A DNA stretch of 64,000 nt from Bacteroidales bacterium (GCA_030531495.1 JAUNNJ010000002.1:1-64000); one strand, 5' to 3'. Positions 53,301 to 62,653 are shown, counted from the first letter of the stretch. Notes: generated by a model not told the origin, from the letters alone. Made by a program: numbers and translations.

Positions 53301-53897
53301 GAACGCTGTGCATTCAAGACCGACTTTGACCTTGATGGCTTTAAGTATGCTGGCCGCGACAATATCTTCAGAGCTGAAGACTATTACGAATATGCAGCTG
53401 ATTATTTTAAAGTTTGGCGCGTGGTCAACGGAAAGGAAAGTGAAGCTGTTTACTTAAACACTCTTCCAGAATTTGAAAACGAATACTGGTGGAATGATTA
53501 TAGATTCTTGAAGGAGACAGGATTTTCATCAGCCAATGTCGTAGATGTGTTCCTGGGCGACAAGCCAACAGCCGACAATCCAACGACAATCACCTATATC
53601 GTTCGCTCTTATTCAAAAGAGACTGTTGAACCCAAAGCAATGAGAAGGGCAAAGGCAAACGCCCCAGCCAGCGAAAAGCTTTCTTATGTGGTTCTTGAGA
53701 AACATTTCGATGTGGTTTTCGACGGCGGTTCAGTAGTAACAGGCGTAACCACTCCTGTCGTATCCAAAAATGTTAAATCGGTTAGATACTATGATGCTTT
53801 CGGTCGTAGCAGCATTCGTCCATTCCATGGTGTGAACATAGTTGTTACAGAATATACAGATGGAACACATTCAGTATATAAATCGATTAATCAATAG
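50352..53897 (+). CDS. Large secreted leucine-rich-repeat protein
   Basis: Surface or secreted protein of 1181 residues with signal peptide MKKLFTLFVFVAMCFISWA. About residues 40-600 are tandem leucine-rich repeats of roughly 20 to 22 residues (LTSIDLSNNKMLKNVSVHRN, LHYLNVANNHLKQFEVNNN), of the bacterial internalin-like type rather than the BspA type. The next 500 residues are beta-rich with no recognised domain. The end (SVRYYDAFGRSSIRPFHGVN) resembles the short C-terminal tag of secreted Bacteroidota proteins. It may bind host or bacterial surfaces. The gene is more AT-rich than its neighbours, and a terminator hairpin follows. Confidence 0.85.
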   Translation: MKKLFTLFVFVAMCFISWAENEVYINSTNFPDENFRKYVTDNLTHENSEFFTEAEANAVKKIVCSKMEIADIKGVELFRKLETLNCDTNQIASVDLTGNTALVEFRCRSNGLSQFVINDGNTKLKRIFLDYNNLEGYIDLPTTKFTYLSLGFNKGLRGVKYGGNRMKPENFPDLVGFYVQHDSLWVEEDNYELDFTHNKQLKYLYAFNTNLNSINVDGCDSLLMLQVQVNNLNSVRVNGFEKLHYLNVANNHLKQFEVNNNPKLRQLFCQYNEIKSMDLSHNTILEKAYFYNNQIEGGVVFNSPNLQDVRLQGNKRLDSLSGLSGRKIHTFYGDSCSYPVLDLSNNPGLTRVYVRSAGIHTLNLDGSEAEMLYLSYGSNHLTAPVDVTKMTKLIHLSCGKNAFEPNADGTLSIDISKNKALQILSSQENGLTHLDVTNNPELVQISVAKNKIQEIDLSKNTKLRTLSMGENLLTSISLSSCKDLRTCYLQMNNLSTLDLSPCDSLATALAYQNHLESVNVSGNKVMNHLNVGVNNLTSIDVANCDSLKSLYLYNNQLTSIDLSNNKMLKNVSVHRNQIPALTLAGLDSVKTASLVNQQLYAKAYPVTDATGAEIWAVDMGGFFENNADFDKFIVEAASLAHSYNYDDAVGHEGKYLVFPRAKNYKTVKFSSAVENGNFLLKGYLSIIPANSDFNISVDAKSRVDISREYMPQWPANSYKNTVTLTLNGATPASLAGTTRTLTWSLADGLDAIEFRKSLDICKIEFVDDEGNYVLRELEGSNANNYRYDNVPYPTTGNVADGIVIPHYFYQVPEKVGYYNGELKDLQNMTFNYTIKEGFEPEAQVNTYCTTLTDANTHVLSVNDPDELMDVDCDRSAPTFEHCITLTPVSEFAIDGASLIRQKESGDYPRGGELTFVEPEDEATSVFPYMEQDDEFDGWYFGVISVNGNTYLTHEYSSLRRPTVTLTVQDYGITEKSWFDADRVERCAFKTDFDLDGFKYAGRDNIFRAEDYYEYAADYFKVWRVVNGKESEAVYLNTLPEFENEYWWNDYRFLKETGFSSANVVDVFLGDKPTADNPTTITYIVRSYSKETVEPKAMRRAKANAPASEKLSYVVLEKHFDVVFDGGSVVTGVTTPVVSKNVKSVRYYDAFGRSSIRPFHGVNIVVTEYTDGTHSVYKSINQ

Positions 53898-53982
53898 AGT
53901 AGAGCAATAATAGGAATCGTTGCTTGAGGGTCTGGAAATCTGAAATGGCCCGGCGGCAAGAGCTCCAAATTTCATCGAGTTA

Positions 53983-54022
53983 ACAAAATGCAGATTTCGT
54001 GAGAGATCTGCATTTTGTTTGT
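53983..54022 (+). terminator. Terminator of LRR gene
   Basis: AAAATGCAGAT pairs with ATCTGCATTTT, then TGTTTGTTTTT. Confidence 0.8.
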
Positions 54023-54144
54023 TTTTATGTTCGGGCGGTTGCGTTGCTGATGAATTGGTTGTCCGTGATTTGTGAAATAGTGTTAAATATCAACTGATGT
54101 GTAAAAAATACGCAGAAATATTTTGTTGTTAAGAAAATTGTGTG

Positions 54145-54152
54145 TAATTTTG
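54145..54152 (+). promoter_or_regulatory. -7 box of vWA gene
   Basis: TAATTTTG, 43 bases before the ATG at 54196. Confidence 0.5.
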
Positions 54153-54195
54153 TTGTGTAAAACAAACGCAGAATAGTTAATAAAAGAAAAGTATT

Positions 54196-55383
54196 ATGAA
54201 ATTTCCATTTGATTTTAAATTTAAAAGCCAAGAAAAAACTACAGTTGTGAGCGAAGTAAAAAAGGAAGAGATGGCAAAGGTGCCCACTGAGCCAAAGGAG
54301 CCTGCTAAGTCATCCAAGTCAAAGAAGCCTAACAGTTGCTACAACTTGATTATCCTCGACGAGAGCGGATCGATGGGTTGTGTCGCTTCCCAGACCATTA
54401 ATGGCTGCAACGAAACCTTGACTACTATCAGAAAAGCAGAATCGGAAGACGCGCTTACCCAGAACTATGTGAGCATCTTCTGCTTCGACACCGATCTTAA
54501 GCTTAGCCGCTATATCGTGGAAAACACACCCATTCAAAAAGTGGAACTGATTACTGAAAAGGATTATCAGCCAGGAGGATGCACTCCGCTCAACGATGCC
54601 ATAGGACACACATGTACTCGCCTCCACACACTTGTTAAGAACGACAATTCAGCCTCTGTGGTGGTGACCATCATCACAGATGGCGAGGAAAACTCGTCGA
54701 CGCATTTCACGCATGCACAAGTGAAATCGCTGATTGAACAGCTGAAAGAGGAAGGTTGGGTGTTCACTTTTATCGGTGCCAATATTGATGCAAAGGCCAC
54801 AGCCATGAGTTTCAGCATCGAGAGCAGTTTTCAATTTGTCCAAACCGAAGAGGGCATGAACAAGATGTGGGAGCAAGAGCGTCAAAGCCGAGAACGATAC
54901 CATGAAAATCTGCGACGAATGAGAGACGCGAATTACGAGAGCGAAGACCAACGCCGCCAAGCCATGCGAATGCTCAACAGAGGCTATTTCGAAGTTTTTT
55001 CGCGCGTCACGCCTCGCAATGTGAGCCAATTGCAGGGAAACGAGGTGTTTGTGTTCGGCAGCAATCTCGCTGGGCATCACATGGGTGGTGCAGCGCGAGT
55101 GGCAGCCAGTAAGTTTGGCGCCGTTTTCGGGCAAGGCGTGGGTCTGCAAGGGCAGAGTTATGCTATCCCCACAATGCAAGGTGGCGTGGAAACCATCAAG
55201 CCATACGTGGATGAATTTGCCAAATTTGCTGATGCCCATCCCGAATTAAATTTCTATGTGACTCGCATCGGTTGCGGCATCGCCGGCTTTAGCGACGAAG
55301 AAATCGCTCCACTTTTCGCCGCCTGCATCTCTCTCCCCAATGTGGCATTGCCTCAATCGTTTTGGGATGTGCTAAAAAAATAA
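54196..55383 (+). CDS. vWA domain fused to A1S_2505-like domain
   Basis: Cytoplasmic protein of 395 residues. A Lys/Glu-rich head leads to a von Willebrand factor A domain at about 48-220, with the MIDAS motif DESGS at 55-59 and TDGEENSS as the third loop. A helical bridge (REAYHENLRR-like, about 225-280) is followed by a compact C-terminal domain from residue about 287: NEVFVFGSNLAGHHMGGAA, GQGVGLQGQSYAIPT, VTRIGCGIAGFSDEEIAPLF. That pattern matches phage-associated proteins called A1S_2505-like and resembles macrodomain glycine loops, but this is inference. The fusion is unusual. An NrtR-like gene lies just downstream with its own promoter. Confidence 0.75.
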   Translation: MKFPFDFKFKSQEKTTVVSEVKKEEMAKVPTEPKEPAKSSKSKKPNSCYNLIILDESGSMGCVASQTINGCNETLTTIRKAESEDALTQNYVSIFCFDTDLKLSRYIVENTPIQKVELITEKDYQPGGCTPLNDAIGHTCTRLHTLVKNDNSASVVVTIITDGEENSSTHFTHAQVKSLIEQLKEEGWVFTFIGANIDAKATAMSFSIESSFQFVQTEEGMNKMWEQERQSRERYHENLRRMRDANYESEDQRRQAMRMLNRGYFEVFSRVTPRNVSQLQGNEVFVFGSNLAGHHMGGAARVAASKFGAVFGQGVGLQGQSYAIPTMQGGVETIKPYVDEFAKFADAHPELNFYVTRIGCGIAGFSDEEIAPLFAACISLPNVALPQSFWDVLKK

Positions 55384-55425
55384 TGGTTTTATGTAGAAGT
55401 TACGCAAAAATACCATGAAAAGCAC

Positions 55426-55433
55426 TATCTTTG
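55426..55433 (+). promoter_or_regulatory. -7 box of NrtR-like gene
   Basis: TATCTTTG, 22 bases before the ATG at 55456. It lies after the vWA stop, so the two genes can be expressed separately. Confidence 0.55.
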
Positions 55434-55455
55434 CAACATCTATTGGAAATGCAAG

Positions 55456-56235
55456 ATGGAAAATCAAGAAAGATTCAAATATCATTACCGTTATCCGCAT
55501 CCAGCTGTGACAACCGACTGCGTGGTGTTTGGCTTTGATGTGGCCCCAGATGAGCGAAAGTCGAAGAAGAAAAACAAGCGAATGGCGCTTCAGGTGCTGC
55601 TGATTGAGCGTGGCATTGAACCCTTCAAGGGCAAATGGGCACTGCCAGGTGGCTTTGTCCGGGTGGAGGATGCCGAAGGCGCCCCTGCCGACCAGAATGT
55701 CACTGCCTGTGCACAACGTGAGTTGCGAGAGGAGACGGGTGTTGATGTGGCTGCTGTGGAGCAGTTTAAGGTGTATTCAGAAGTGGGGCGCGACCCTCGC
55801 GAGCGAGTTATCACCGTGGCTCATTTGGCATTGGTGAAGAAGTGTGATGTGGTGGGCGGCGATGATGCCCGCCACGCCCAGTGGTTTGACATCACCGAAT
55901 TGCCCGAACTCGCTTTCGACCACCAGCAGATTCTGGATGATGCGCTTGAGGAATTGCGTTGTCGCATCCACTATAAACCTATCGGCTTTGAATTGATGCC
56001 GGAGCAGTTCACGATGTCGCAGTTGAAATTGCTCTACGACACCATTCTCGGCAATGATGCCGAACACGAACTCGACCGTCGCAATTTCCACCGCAAGATG
56101 GTGACTTTGGGCATCGTTGAGCCAGCCGACCAGAATGCCGAACGCAAAGAGCGCAGCCGCATTATGTTCCGCTTCAATCAAGAGAAGTACAACCAGTTCA
56201 AGGAATCGAAATCTGGTTTCCGCCCCGAATTTTAA
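55456..56235 (+). CDS. NUDIX-type regulator, NrtR-like
   Basis: Protein of 259 residues. The N-terminal NUDIX domain (GGFVRVEDAEG...AQRELREETGV) is followed by a C-terminal winged helix (MSQLKLLYDTILGNDAEHELDRRNFHRKMVTLG). This is the architecture of NrtR, which represses NAD biosynthesis genes and is released by ADP-ribose. The NUDIX box still carries REXXEE residues, so some hydrolase activity may remain. No NAD biosynthesis genes lie nearby. Confidence 0.85.
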   Translation: MENQERFKYHYRYPHPAVTTDCVVFGFDVAPDERKSKKKNKRMALQVLLIERGIEPFKGKWALPGGFVRVEDAEGAPADQNVTACAQRELREETGVDVAAVEQFKVYSEVGRDPRERVITVAHLALVKKCDVVGGDDARHAQWFDITELPELAFDHQQILDDALEELRCRIHYKPIGFELMPEQFTMSQLKLLYDTILGNDAEHELDRRNFHRKMVTLGIVEPADQNAERKERSRIMFRFNQEKYNQFKESKSGFRPEF

Positions 56236-56259
56236 TTAACCCAATAAAACCAAAAAATT

Positions 56260-57018
56260 ATGAGAAAAAATCTGTTTTCAATTATCCTCGTGATGGTGGC
56301 TTTGCTCCTCACTGGGTGCAACATGAGTAAAAGTAAATTGGCCACAGAAGTGGCATCTGCCAACGCTACTTGCCCTCAAAAGGTGGATGATGGAATGACC
56401 ATTACCAGTGTGGAGATGGATGGCGACATGGTGGTGTTCACCTATGAGACGAACGAACAGGCGTTTAATAATGTGTCGTCGAATTATAAGGACCCGGTTC
56501 TTTCCAAGATGATGCTCGGCAGCATTGTTGCGGGTTTGGATAAGGCTTTCCGCGATGAGCTTGTGGCATCGAAAGTGGGAGTGAAGTGCGTGTATATCTG
56601 CAAAAGCAATGGCGCAAAGAAGGAGGTGGAGCTCAACAGCAAGGAATTGGTTGATGCCATTAAACACCCGCTCAAAGGCAACGACCTGCTTGATATGCAG
56701 ATTAAAATAGCACAAGGCAATTTGCCTATAGATGCTGGTAACGGCATGAAAGTGGTGGAATTCTCAAGACAAGGCAATGTGTTGCGCTGCGTTACCGACG
56801 TGACTGAATCGAAGATTGATGAAGCCACAATGAAAGAGAATTTTTCAAATGTGTCAAATTCCGAGTTATTCTCAAAGGAAGACATTAAAGGCGATCCGCT
56901 GTTGGAAACTGCTGTGCTTCAAGGTATGGATATATTGTATGTATACAAGAGCGATAATTTTGAAAAGGCTCTCGAACGTCTTATCACCAATAAAGAACTT
57001 CAATCCATTCTATACTAA
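56260..57018 (+). CDS. Lipoprotein of unknown function
   Basis: Protein of 252 residues with a lipoprotein signal (IILVMVALLLTGCNMSKSK). Two similar halves seem to follow, each with a strand pair and a helix (ITSVEMDGDMVVFTYETNEQAF and VVEFSRQGNVLRCVTDVTESKID), suggesting an internal duplication. No family is recognised. It starts 24 bases after the NrtR-like gene and probably shares its transcript. Confidence 0.65.
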   Translation: MRKNLFSIILVMVALLLTGCNMSKSKLATEVASANATCPQKVDDGMTITSVEMDGDMVVFTYETNEQAFNNVSSNYKDPVLSKMMLGSIVAGLDKAFRDELVASKVGVKCVYICKSNGAKKEVELNSKELVDAIKHPLKGNDLLDMQIKIAQGNLPIDAGNGMKVVEFSRQGNVLRCVTDVTESKIDEATMKENFSNVSNSELFSKEDIKGDPLLETAVLQGMDILYVYKSDNFEKALERLITNKELQSILY

Positions 57019-57052
57019 TTCATAGTAAGATTACGCTACAGAAAAAATAGTT

Positions 57053-57096
57053 GGAGCCGACGAGGAAATCATCCTTCCGTCGGCTCCGATTTTTTA
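57053..57096. terminator. Bidirectional terminator
   Basis: GGAGCCGACG pairs with CGTCGGCTCC, then GATTTTTT. It separates the lipoprotein gene from the convergent sufS. Confidence 0.85.
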
Positions 57097-57126
57097 TTGC
57101 TGAAATTGAATTGTGTTGGCGGGTGG

Positions 57127-58347
57127 TTAGAACATGGAGGCTACGCGGCGCACTGCTTCTACGAAGCGGCTGACTTCGTCGAACGTGTTGTAGACGCCAA
57201 ACGATGCCCGCACCATGCCTTGCACACCGTAGCGTGCCATGAGGGGCTGTGCACAATGGTGGCCAGTGCGCACGGCAAAGCCGAGTTTGTCGAGCAGCAG
57301 GCCCATGTCGTAACTGTTGATGTCGCGTACGAGGAACGAAATCACGCCAGCCTTATGTGCGGCTGTGCCATAGATGTGCATGCCATCGATGGTGAGCAAT
57401 TGGCGTGTGGCTTCCTCCACAAGTGCGTGTTCGTGAGCGGCAATGTTTTCAATGCCGAGGTCGTTGATGTAGTCGAGCGCTGCGCTGAACGCTGCGATGC
57501 CAACATAGTCGGGAGTTCCGGCTTCGAATTTGAATGGGAGGTCGGCGTATGTGGTGCTTTTGAAACTCACTGTGCTAATCATTTCACCGCCACCTTGGTA
57601 GGGCGACATCGTGTTGAGGCGATATTTCTTGCCGTATAGAACGCCCACGCCTGTTGGACCATACATTTTGTGGGCAGAGAATGCATAGAAGTCGCAGTCG
57701 AGGTCGCGCACATCCACTGCGATGTGTGGAGCTGCTTGTGCGCCATCGACGAGCACAGGCACTCCATGCTTGTGTGCGATGGCAATCATCTCCTTCACGG
57801 GATTGATGGTGCCCAGCACATTCGACACATGAGCCAACGCCACGAAGCGAGTCTGCTCGGTAAACAAATCTTCGTATTCTTCCAAATTCACCTCGCCGGC
57901 GTCGTTGATAGGCACCACGCGAATGCGGATGCGCTTTTCCTTGCCGATGAGTTGCCAAGGCACGATGTTGCTGTGGTGCTCCATGGTGGTGAGGATGATT
58001 TCGTCGCCGTTGCAGAGGCGGTCGCCGTAGGTGGCTGCCACCAGGTTGATGGCCTCGGTGGTGCCACGGGTGAATATGATTTCCTCGGTAGAGGCTGCAT
58101 TAATGAACGCGCGCACCTTCTCGCGAGTGGCCTCCACCATGTCGGTGGCCTCTTGCGAAAGTGTGTGCACGCCACGGTGCACATTGGCACGGTGGTTGAA
58201 ATACATGTCTTCAATGGCATTGACCACGCACTTTGGCGCTTGTGCGGTGGCGGCTGTGTCGAGGTAGACCAAAGGGCGTCCTTCGATTTCGCGCTTGAGA
58301 ATGGGATATTCTTCCCTGATAGAGTTGATTTTCGATTCGTCGAACAT
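57127..58347 (-). CDS. sufS: Cysteine desulfurase SufS
   Basis: PLP-dependent group II cysteine desulfurase, 406 residues. It takes sulfur from cysteine for Fe-S cluster assembly. The PLP lysine lies in FYAFSAHKMYGPTG, the catalytic cysteine in VRTGHHCAQPLM. The last gene of sufBCDS. No sufE or sufU gene is seen nearby, so the sulfur acceptor must lie elsewhere. Confidence 0.95.
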   Translation of the reverse strand: MFDESKINSIREEYPILKREIEGRPLVYLDTAATAQAPKCVVNAIEDMYFNHRANVHRGVHTLSQEATDMVEATREKVRAFINAASTEEIIFTRGTTEAINLVAATYGDRLCNGDEIILTTMEHHSNIVPWQLIGKEKRIRIRVVPINDAGEVNLEEYEDLFTEQTRFVALAHVSNVLGTINPVKEMIAIAHKHGVPVLVDGAQAAPHIAVDVRDLDCDFYAFSAHKMYGPTGVGVLYGKKYRLNTMSPYQGGGEMISTVSFKSTTYADLPFKFEAGTPDYVGIAAFSAALDYINDLGIENIAAHEHALVEEATRQLLTIDGMHIYGTAAHKAGVISFLVRDINSYDMGLLLDKLGFAVRTGHHCAQPLMARYGVQGMVRASFGVYNTFDEVSRFVEAVRRVASMF

Positions 58348-58384
58348 ATGTTATGTTTGTGATAGTAGTGAATCAGTTGTTAAT

Positions 58385-59755
58385 TCATACGTTTTCTATT
58401 TTGCTGTTGCAGTTAGCTGCGCCACATTCGGCACACATCGCCAGTTGGCCGCGGAAACGCTTTTCCACTAAGTGGTGGAGGCGGTCCTTGAGGGCGGGGA
58501 GGCGTACGGCGTCGATAACATCGCTCATAAATGCTTGCATCAAAAGTTGGCGAGCTTCCTTTTCGCTGATACCGCGTGAACGCATGTAGAACAGCGCCTC
58601 CTCGTTGAGCTGACCGGTTGCAGAACCGTGTGAGCACTTCACATCGTCGGTGTAAATCTCGAGTTGCGGCTTGCTGTACATTTTAGCGTCGGGCGAAGCC
58701 ACGATGTTGCGGTTGCCTTGATAAGCCACTGTGCGGGGACAATTCTCTTTTACCAGCACCTTGCCGGCAAATGCGCCTACGGCATGGTCGTTGAGCACAT
58801 ATTTAAACATCTCGTTGCTTTCGCAGCGCGCCACATTGTGGCTGATGTAGGTGTGGTTGTCGACGTGCTGATTTGCTGATGCCACGGTCATGCCAAGCAG
58901 ATGTGTTTCGGCGTGTTCGCCGTTGATTTCCACGTAGTAGTCGTTGCGCGTGAAGCCGTTGAGCAGCGTGATGCCATCTACAAGCACATTCGACCCCTCC
59001 TCCTGACGTACGAAAATCGACGACACGCGGTGGGTGTTTTCGCTGCTTTCCTCCAGGTCGTAGAAGTCAAACATAGCGCCACGCAGCGCCACGATTTCAA
59101 TCACTTGACTTGAGAGATACTTTTGCTCAGTGTCTTGTGTGTGGTCGCAAACGAGCATTTTGGCCTGTGCATCTTCTTCAAGCACCACCAATACACGACG
59201 GAGCGCCATCACTGGTGCGGCTGCTTTGAAAATGTTGACCAGCTGGATGGGCTTTTCCACAACCATACCCTTGGGTACGTAGATGAGCATGCCATCTTGC
59301 GCGAGGAGGGTATTGAGCGCCACTTCTGGTTTCTTCATGTCGGCCAAAGTGCCCAGATATTTTTGAAGCACTTCTGGGTGATTCTTCTGTGCATCGGCAA
59401 AACTTTCGATTACCAGGCTCGGCTGTGTGTTGCGGGCTGCGGTACGGCTTTCTGCAAAAATGTCGTTGAAGAAGAAGTAGAGGCAAGTGCTCATGTTAGG
59501 CACATCGCAGCGGAACGATGCAGCGGCATCGGGAGCGAATGGCACACGGTTGATGTTCACGCCATAGTCGGGCGCAAACACCGCTTCCAAATCGGTGGCC
59601 TCATAGTCCTCCTGACCTTTTTTGGGAAGGCTGACGCCTTCGAGTGCGGCGAGTGCATCGGCACGCAGTGCATTCATCGCTGCAGGTGCGTGGCTACGTA
59701 TGGCTTCGCCGTACTGGTTGTAGAGGTCGATATATTGTTGAAGTGAGGTTGTCAT
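58385..59755 (-). CDS. sufD: Fe-S assembly protein SufD
   Basis: Scaffold subunit of the SufBCD complex, 456 residues, with the long parallel beta-helix core (about 150-400) and the conserved C-terminal KCSHGSATGQLNEEALFYMRSRG motif. It sits 6 bases after sufC and 37 bases before sufS in the operon. It acts with SufB to assemble clusters. Confidence 0.94.
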   Translation of the reverse strand: MTTSLQQYIDLYNQYGEAIRSHAPAAMNALRADALAALEGVSLPKKGQEDYEATDLEAVFAPDYGVNINRVPFAPDAAASFRCDVPNMSTCLYFFFNDIFAESRTAARNTQPSLVIESFADAQKNHPEVLQKYLGTLADMKKPEVALNTLLAQDGMLIYVPKGMVVEKPIQLVNIFKAAAPVMALRRVLVVLEEDAQAKMLVCDHTQDTEQKYLSSQVIEIVALRGAMFDFYDLEESSENTHRVSSIFVRQEEGSNVLVDGITLLNGFTRNDYYVEINGEHAETHLLGMTVASANQHVDNHTYISHNVARCESNEMFKYVLNDHAVGAFAGKVLVKENCPRTVAYQGNRNIVASPDAKMYSKPQLEIYTDDVKCSHGSATGQLNEEALFYMRSRGISEKEARQLLMQAFMSDVIDAVRLPALKDRLHHLVEKRFRGQLAMCAECGAANCNSKIENV

Positions 59756-59761
59756 AAATGC

Positions 59762-60523
59762 TTACTCTCCTTTTTTGTCGACTTGTTCCTTAATCCAGTC
59801 GTAGCCTTTTTCTTCAAGTTCCATCACCAATTCAGGGCCAGCGCTCATCACGATGCGTCCTTTGTAGAGCACATGCACGAAGTCGGGCTTGATATAGTCG
59901 AGCAGGCGTTGATAGTGGGTGATGACGATGGTGGCATTGTTGGCGGTCTTCAGAGTGTTCACGCCTTCAGCCACTATGCGCAGCGCGTCGATATCGAGGC
60001 CACTGTCGGTTTCGTCGAGAATGCTCAACTTAGGTTCAAGCATTGCCATCTGGAAGATTTCGTTGCGCTTTTTTTCGCCACCGGAAAAACCTTCGTTCAC
60101 TGCACGCGACGCGAGTTTGTTGTCGAGTTGCACCACCTCACGTTTTTCGCGCATGAGTTTCAGGAAGTCGCTTGCGCTCAATGGCTCTTGTCCAAAATAT
60201 TTGCGCTTTTCGTTGATGGCGGCACGCATGAAGTTGACCATCGAAACTCCCGGAATCTCAACGGGGTATTGGAAACTGAGGAACAAACCTTCGTGGGCAC
60301 GGTCTTCAGGAGCCAGTGCCAAAAGGTCCTTGCCATAGAAATCCACTTCGCCACCGGTGACGGTGTAGGCAGGATTGCCTGTGAGCACAGCGCTGAGCGT
60401 GCTTTTACCAGAGCCGTTAGGGCCCATGATGGCGTGAACTTCGCCTGGCTTCACTGTGAGGTTGATGCCTTTCAAAATTTCCTTGCCTTCGATAGAGGCG
60501 CGTAAGTCTTTTATTTGAAGCAT
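59762..60523 (-). CDS. sufC: Fe-S assembly ATPase SufC
   Basis: ABC-type ATPase of 253 residues that energises SufBCD. Walker A GPNGSGKST, signature FSGGEKKRNE, and Walker B with the family-specific LSILDETDSGLD. It lies second in the operon. Confidence 0.96.
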   Translation of the reverse strand: MLQIKDLRASIEGKEILKGINLTVKPGEVHAIMGPNGSGKSTLSAVLTGNPAYTVTGGEVDFYGKDLLALAPEDRAHEGLFLSFQYPVEIPGVSMVNFMRAAINEKRKYFGQEPLSASDFLKLMREKREVVQLDNKLASRAVNEGFSGGEKKRNEIFQMAMLEPKLSILDETDSGLDIDALRIVAEGVNTLKTANNATIVITHYQRLLDYIKPDFVHVLYKGRIVMSAGPELVMELEEKGYDWIKEQVDKKGE

Positions 60524-60559
60524 TTTTATATGTTTTGCTTTGTTTTTATCTGTTTTGTA

Positions 60560-62020
60560 TTATCCCACACTGCCTTCGAGCGAGATGCTGAGCAACTTCT
60601 GTGCTTCGACGGCAAACTCCATCGGCAATTTTGCCATCACCTCTTTGGCATAGCCGTTCACGATGAGGCCCACGGCGTCTTCAGTGCTGATGCCACGTTG
60701 GTTGCAATAGAAGATTTGCTCTTCGTTGATTTTGCTGGTGGTGGCTTCGTGCTCCACAACCGAAGAATCGTTGCCCACTTCAATCACAGGGAAAGTGTGT
60801 GCACCGCTGGTGGCGGTGAGCAGAAGACTGTCGCACTGGGTATAGTTGCGGCAGTTGGTGGCCTTAGGCGCAATCTTCACCATGCCACGATAACTGTTCT
60901 GGCTATTGCCGGCAGAGATACCTTTCGACACGATGGTGCTGCGGCTGTTCTTGCCCAAGTGAATCATCTTGGTGCCAGTGTCGGCCTCTTGTCGGTTGCG
61001 GGTGAGTGCCACAGAATAGAATTCGCCCACAGAATAGTCGCCAGCGAGAATGCAACTTGGGTATTTCCAAGTGATAGCAGAGCCAGTTTCCACCTGTGTC
61101 CACGAAAGTTTGCTGTGGTCGCCACGGCAGATGCCGCGCTTGGTCACCAGGTTGTAGATGCCGCCTCGTCCGTCCTTGTCGCCAGGATACCAGTTCTGCA
61201 CGGTGCTGTACTTCACCTCGGCACGCTCTTCCACGATGATTTCCACAATGGCTGCGTGGAGTTGGTTCTCGTCGCGTTGAGGAGCGGTGCAACCTTCGAG
61301 GTAAGAAACATAACTCTCGTCGTCGGCCACAATCAGCGTGCGCTCAAACTGGCCGGTCTGGGCAGCGTTGATGCGGAAATAGGAAGAAAGTTCCATTGGG
61401 CAGCGCACGCCCTTTGGAATGTAGACGAACGAGCCGTCGCTGAACACTGCCGAATTGAGGGCTGCGTAGAAGTTGTCGGTATATGGCACCACCGAGCCCA
61501 TGTATTTCTTCACGAGGTCGGGGTAGTCTTTCACCGCTTCGCTGATAGAGCAGAAAATCACGCCAAGTTCGGCGAGTTTTTCGCGATAGGTGGTGTGCAC
61601 GCTCACACTGTCCATGATGGCGTCGACAGCCATACCCGAAAGGCGCATCTGCTCCTCGAGTGGAATGCCCAGTTTGTCGAAAGTTTTCTTTACCTCGGGG
61701 TCGATTTCCTTCTGTTCCGTACGCTTGCGAGGGGCAGCGTAGTAACTGATGTCCTGGAAATCGATGTCGGGAATGTTGACATGTCCCCATTTAGGTTGAG
61801 GCAAAGTGAGCCAGTAGCGGAACGCTTTCAATCGGAATTCAAGCAGCCATTCAGGCTCGCCCTTCAGCGCCGAAATCTGTCGCACCACATCCTCGTTGAG
61901 TCCCTTGGGGATAACGGCGGTGTCGACATCGGTCACGAAGCCATACTTGTATTCCTCGGCAGCAGCTTCGCTGATGATTTTCTTGTCTTCGTCTTTTTTA
62001 TTTCCTTGAATCGGATTCAT
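60560..62020 (-). CDS. sufB: Fe-S assembly protein SufB
   Basis: Core scaffold, 486 residues from the ATG at 62018-62020, the first in-frame ATG giving a typical N-terminus. A 17-codon extension upstream looks spurious. Motifs: [21 protein letters not shown] and the C-terminal [23 protein letters not shown] with the conserved Glu and Cys. It is the first gene of the sufBCDS operon. Confidence 0.96.
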   Translation of the reverse strand: MNPIQGNKKDEDKKIISEAAAEEYKYGFVTDVDTAVIPKGLNEDVVRQISALKGEPEWLLEFRLKAFRYWLTLPQPKWGHVNIPDIDFQDISYYAAPRKRTEQKEIDPEVKKTFDKLGIPLEEQMRLSGMAVDAIMDSVSVHTTYREKLAELGVIFCSISEAVKDYPDLVKKYMGSVVPYTDNFYAALNSAVFSDGSFVYIPKGVRCPMELSSYFRINAAQTGQFERTLIVADDESYVSYLEGCTAPQRDENQLHAAIVEIIVEERAEVKYSTVQNWYPGDKDGRGGIYNLVTKRGICRGDHSKLSWTQVETGSAITWKYPSCILAGDYSVGEFYSVALTRNRQEADTGTKMIHLGKNSRSTIVSKGISAGNSQNSYRGMVKIAPKATNCRNYTQCDSLLLTATSGAHTFPVIEVGNDSSVVEHEATTSKINEEQIFYCNQRGISTEDAVGLIVNGYAKEVMAKLPMEFAVEAQKLLSISLEGSVG

Positions 62021-62098
62021 TATCGTTGTATCATTGTGGCAGTCAGTGGTTTGTTGGCACTGATGCCCCACATTTCTGTTTACAAAGTGTTTAGCCTA

Positions 62099-62106
62099 CA
62101 AAATTA
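62099..62106 (-). promoter_or_regulatory. -7 box of suf operon
   Basis: Minus-strand TAATTTTG, 79 bases before the sufB start. No IscR or Fur operator is recognisable by eye. Confidence 0.5.
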
Positions 62107-62641
62107 CAAAAAAATCTCCACACTCGCACCCTTGTCGCCACGCTTTTTCAGAGCAACTGCATCAAAATGGAAGCAAGATTGGTTTTTGGGAGGGGGGATG
62201 GCTATCCACTCCCTTACGAAATAGGCTGGCAGAGGGCTGGAGGCCCGATAGGTGAGCGGGAGCGAACGATAACGGCTCAGTGGAAAAATGGTGGGGATGA
62301 AAGACAAAAACCGAGAAAAACCCCTTGCGTAGGGTGGGTGCTGAAGCACCTGGAGGTATGAGCGCATGATTTTCCATGCGAGCAAGCTCCCAGCAAAATC
62401 CTGCACTCATTCCACCACCTTCCTTGCGGAAGGCCACCACCCTCCACAAGGCGATAAACAGGACATAAACAGTCCTACTTCCACCCTCCATAACATAGAA
62501 GGGACATGCCTTTTGCATGTTATACGCGCCTCCCAATATAACTCTCAGACCGGTTGACTTGTGGATTCAGCTTCAAACAGTGCGCTTAAGTTTGCATTAA
62601 AATCACTATTTTTAGTGATTGTGGGGATGAAAAAGATGGTG

Positions 62642-62649
62642 TAACTTTG
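62642..62649 (+). promoter_or_regulatory. -7 box near small membrane protein gene
   Basis: TAACTTTG ends only 4 bases before the ATG at 62654, so a transcript starting at the usual distance would be leaderless or would use the next Met at 62669. Confidence 0.45.
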
Positions 62650-62653
62650 CGGC

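Larger units (their letters stand above)
62021..62653. other. Intergenic region upstream of sufB
   Basis: 633 bases without a credible gene. The suf promoter is at 62099-62106. Hairpins are visible at about 62360-62382 (CGCATG...CATGCG) and 62419-62434 (CCTTCC-TTGC-GGAAGG), and ATAACAT...ATGTTAT brackets about 62489-62523. No known RNA family is recognised. Confidence 0.45.

Noticed and set aside
60515..62224. 569-codon plus-strand frame covering sufB
   Set aside because: It is fully antisense to sufB, with a His/Val-rich composition typical of reverse-strand shadows in this genome.
62104..62640. Possible group II intron or RNase P RNA upstream of sufB
   Set aside because: Several hairpins exist, but I could not find the domain V or RNase P core motifs, so no family was assigned.
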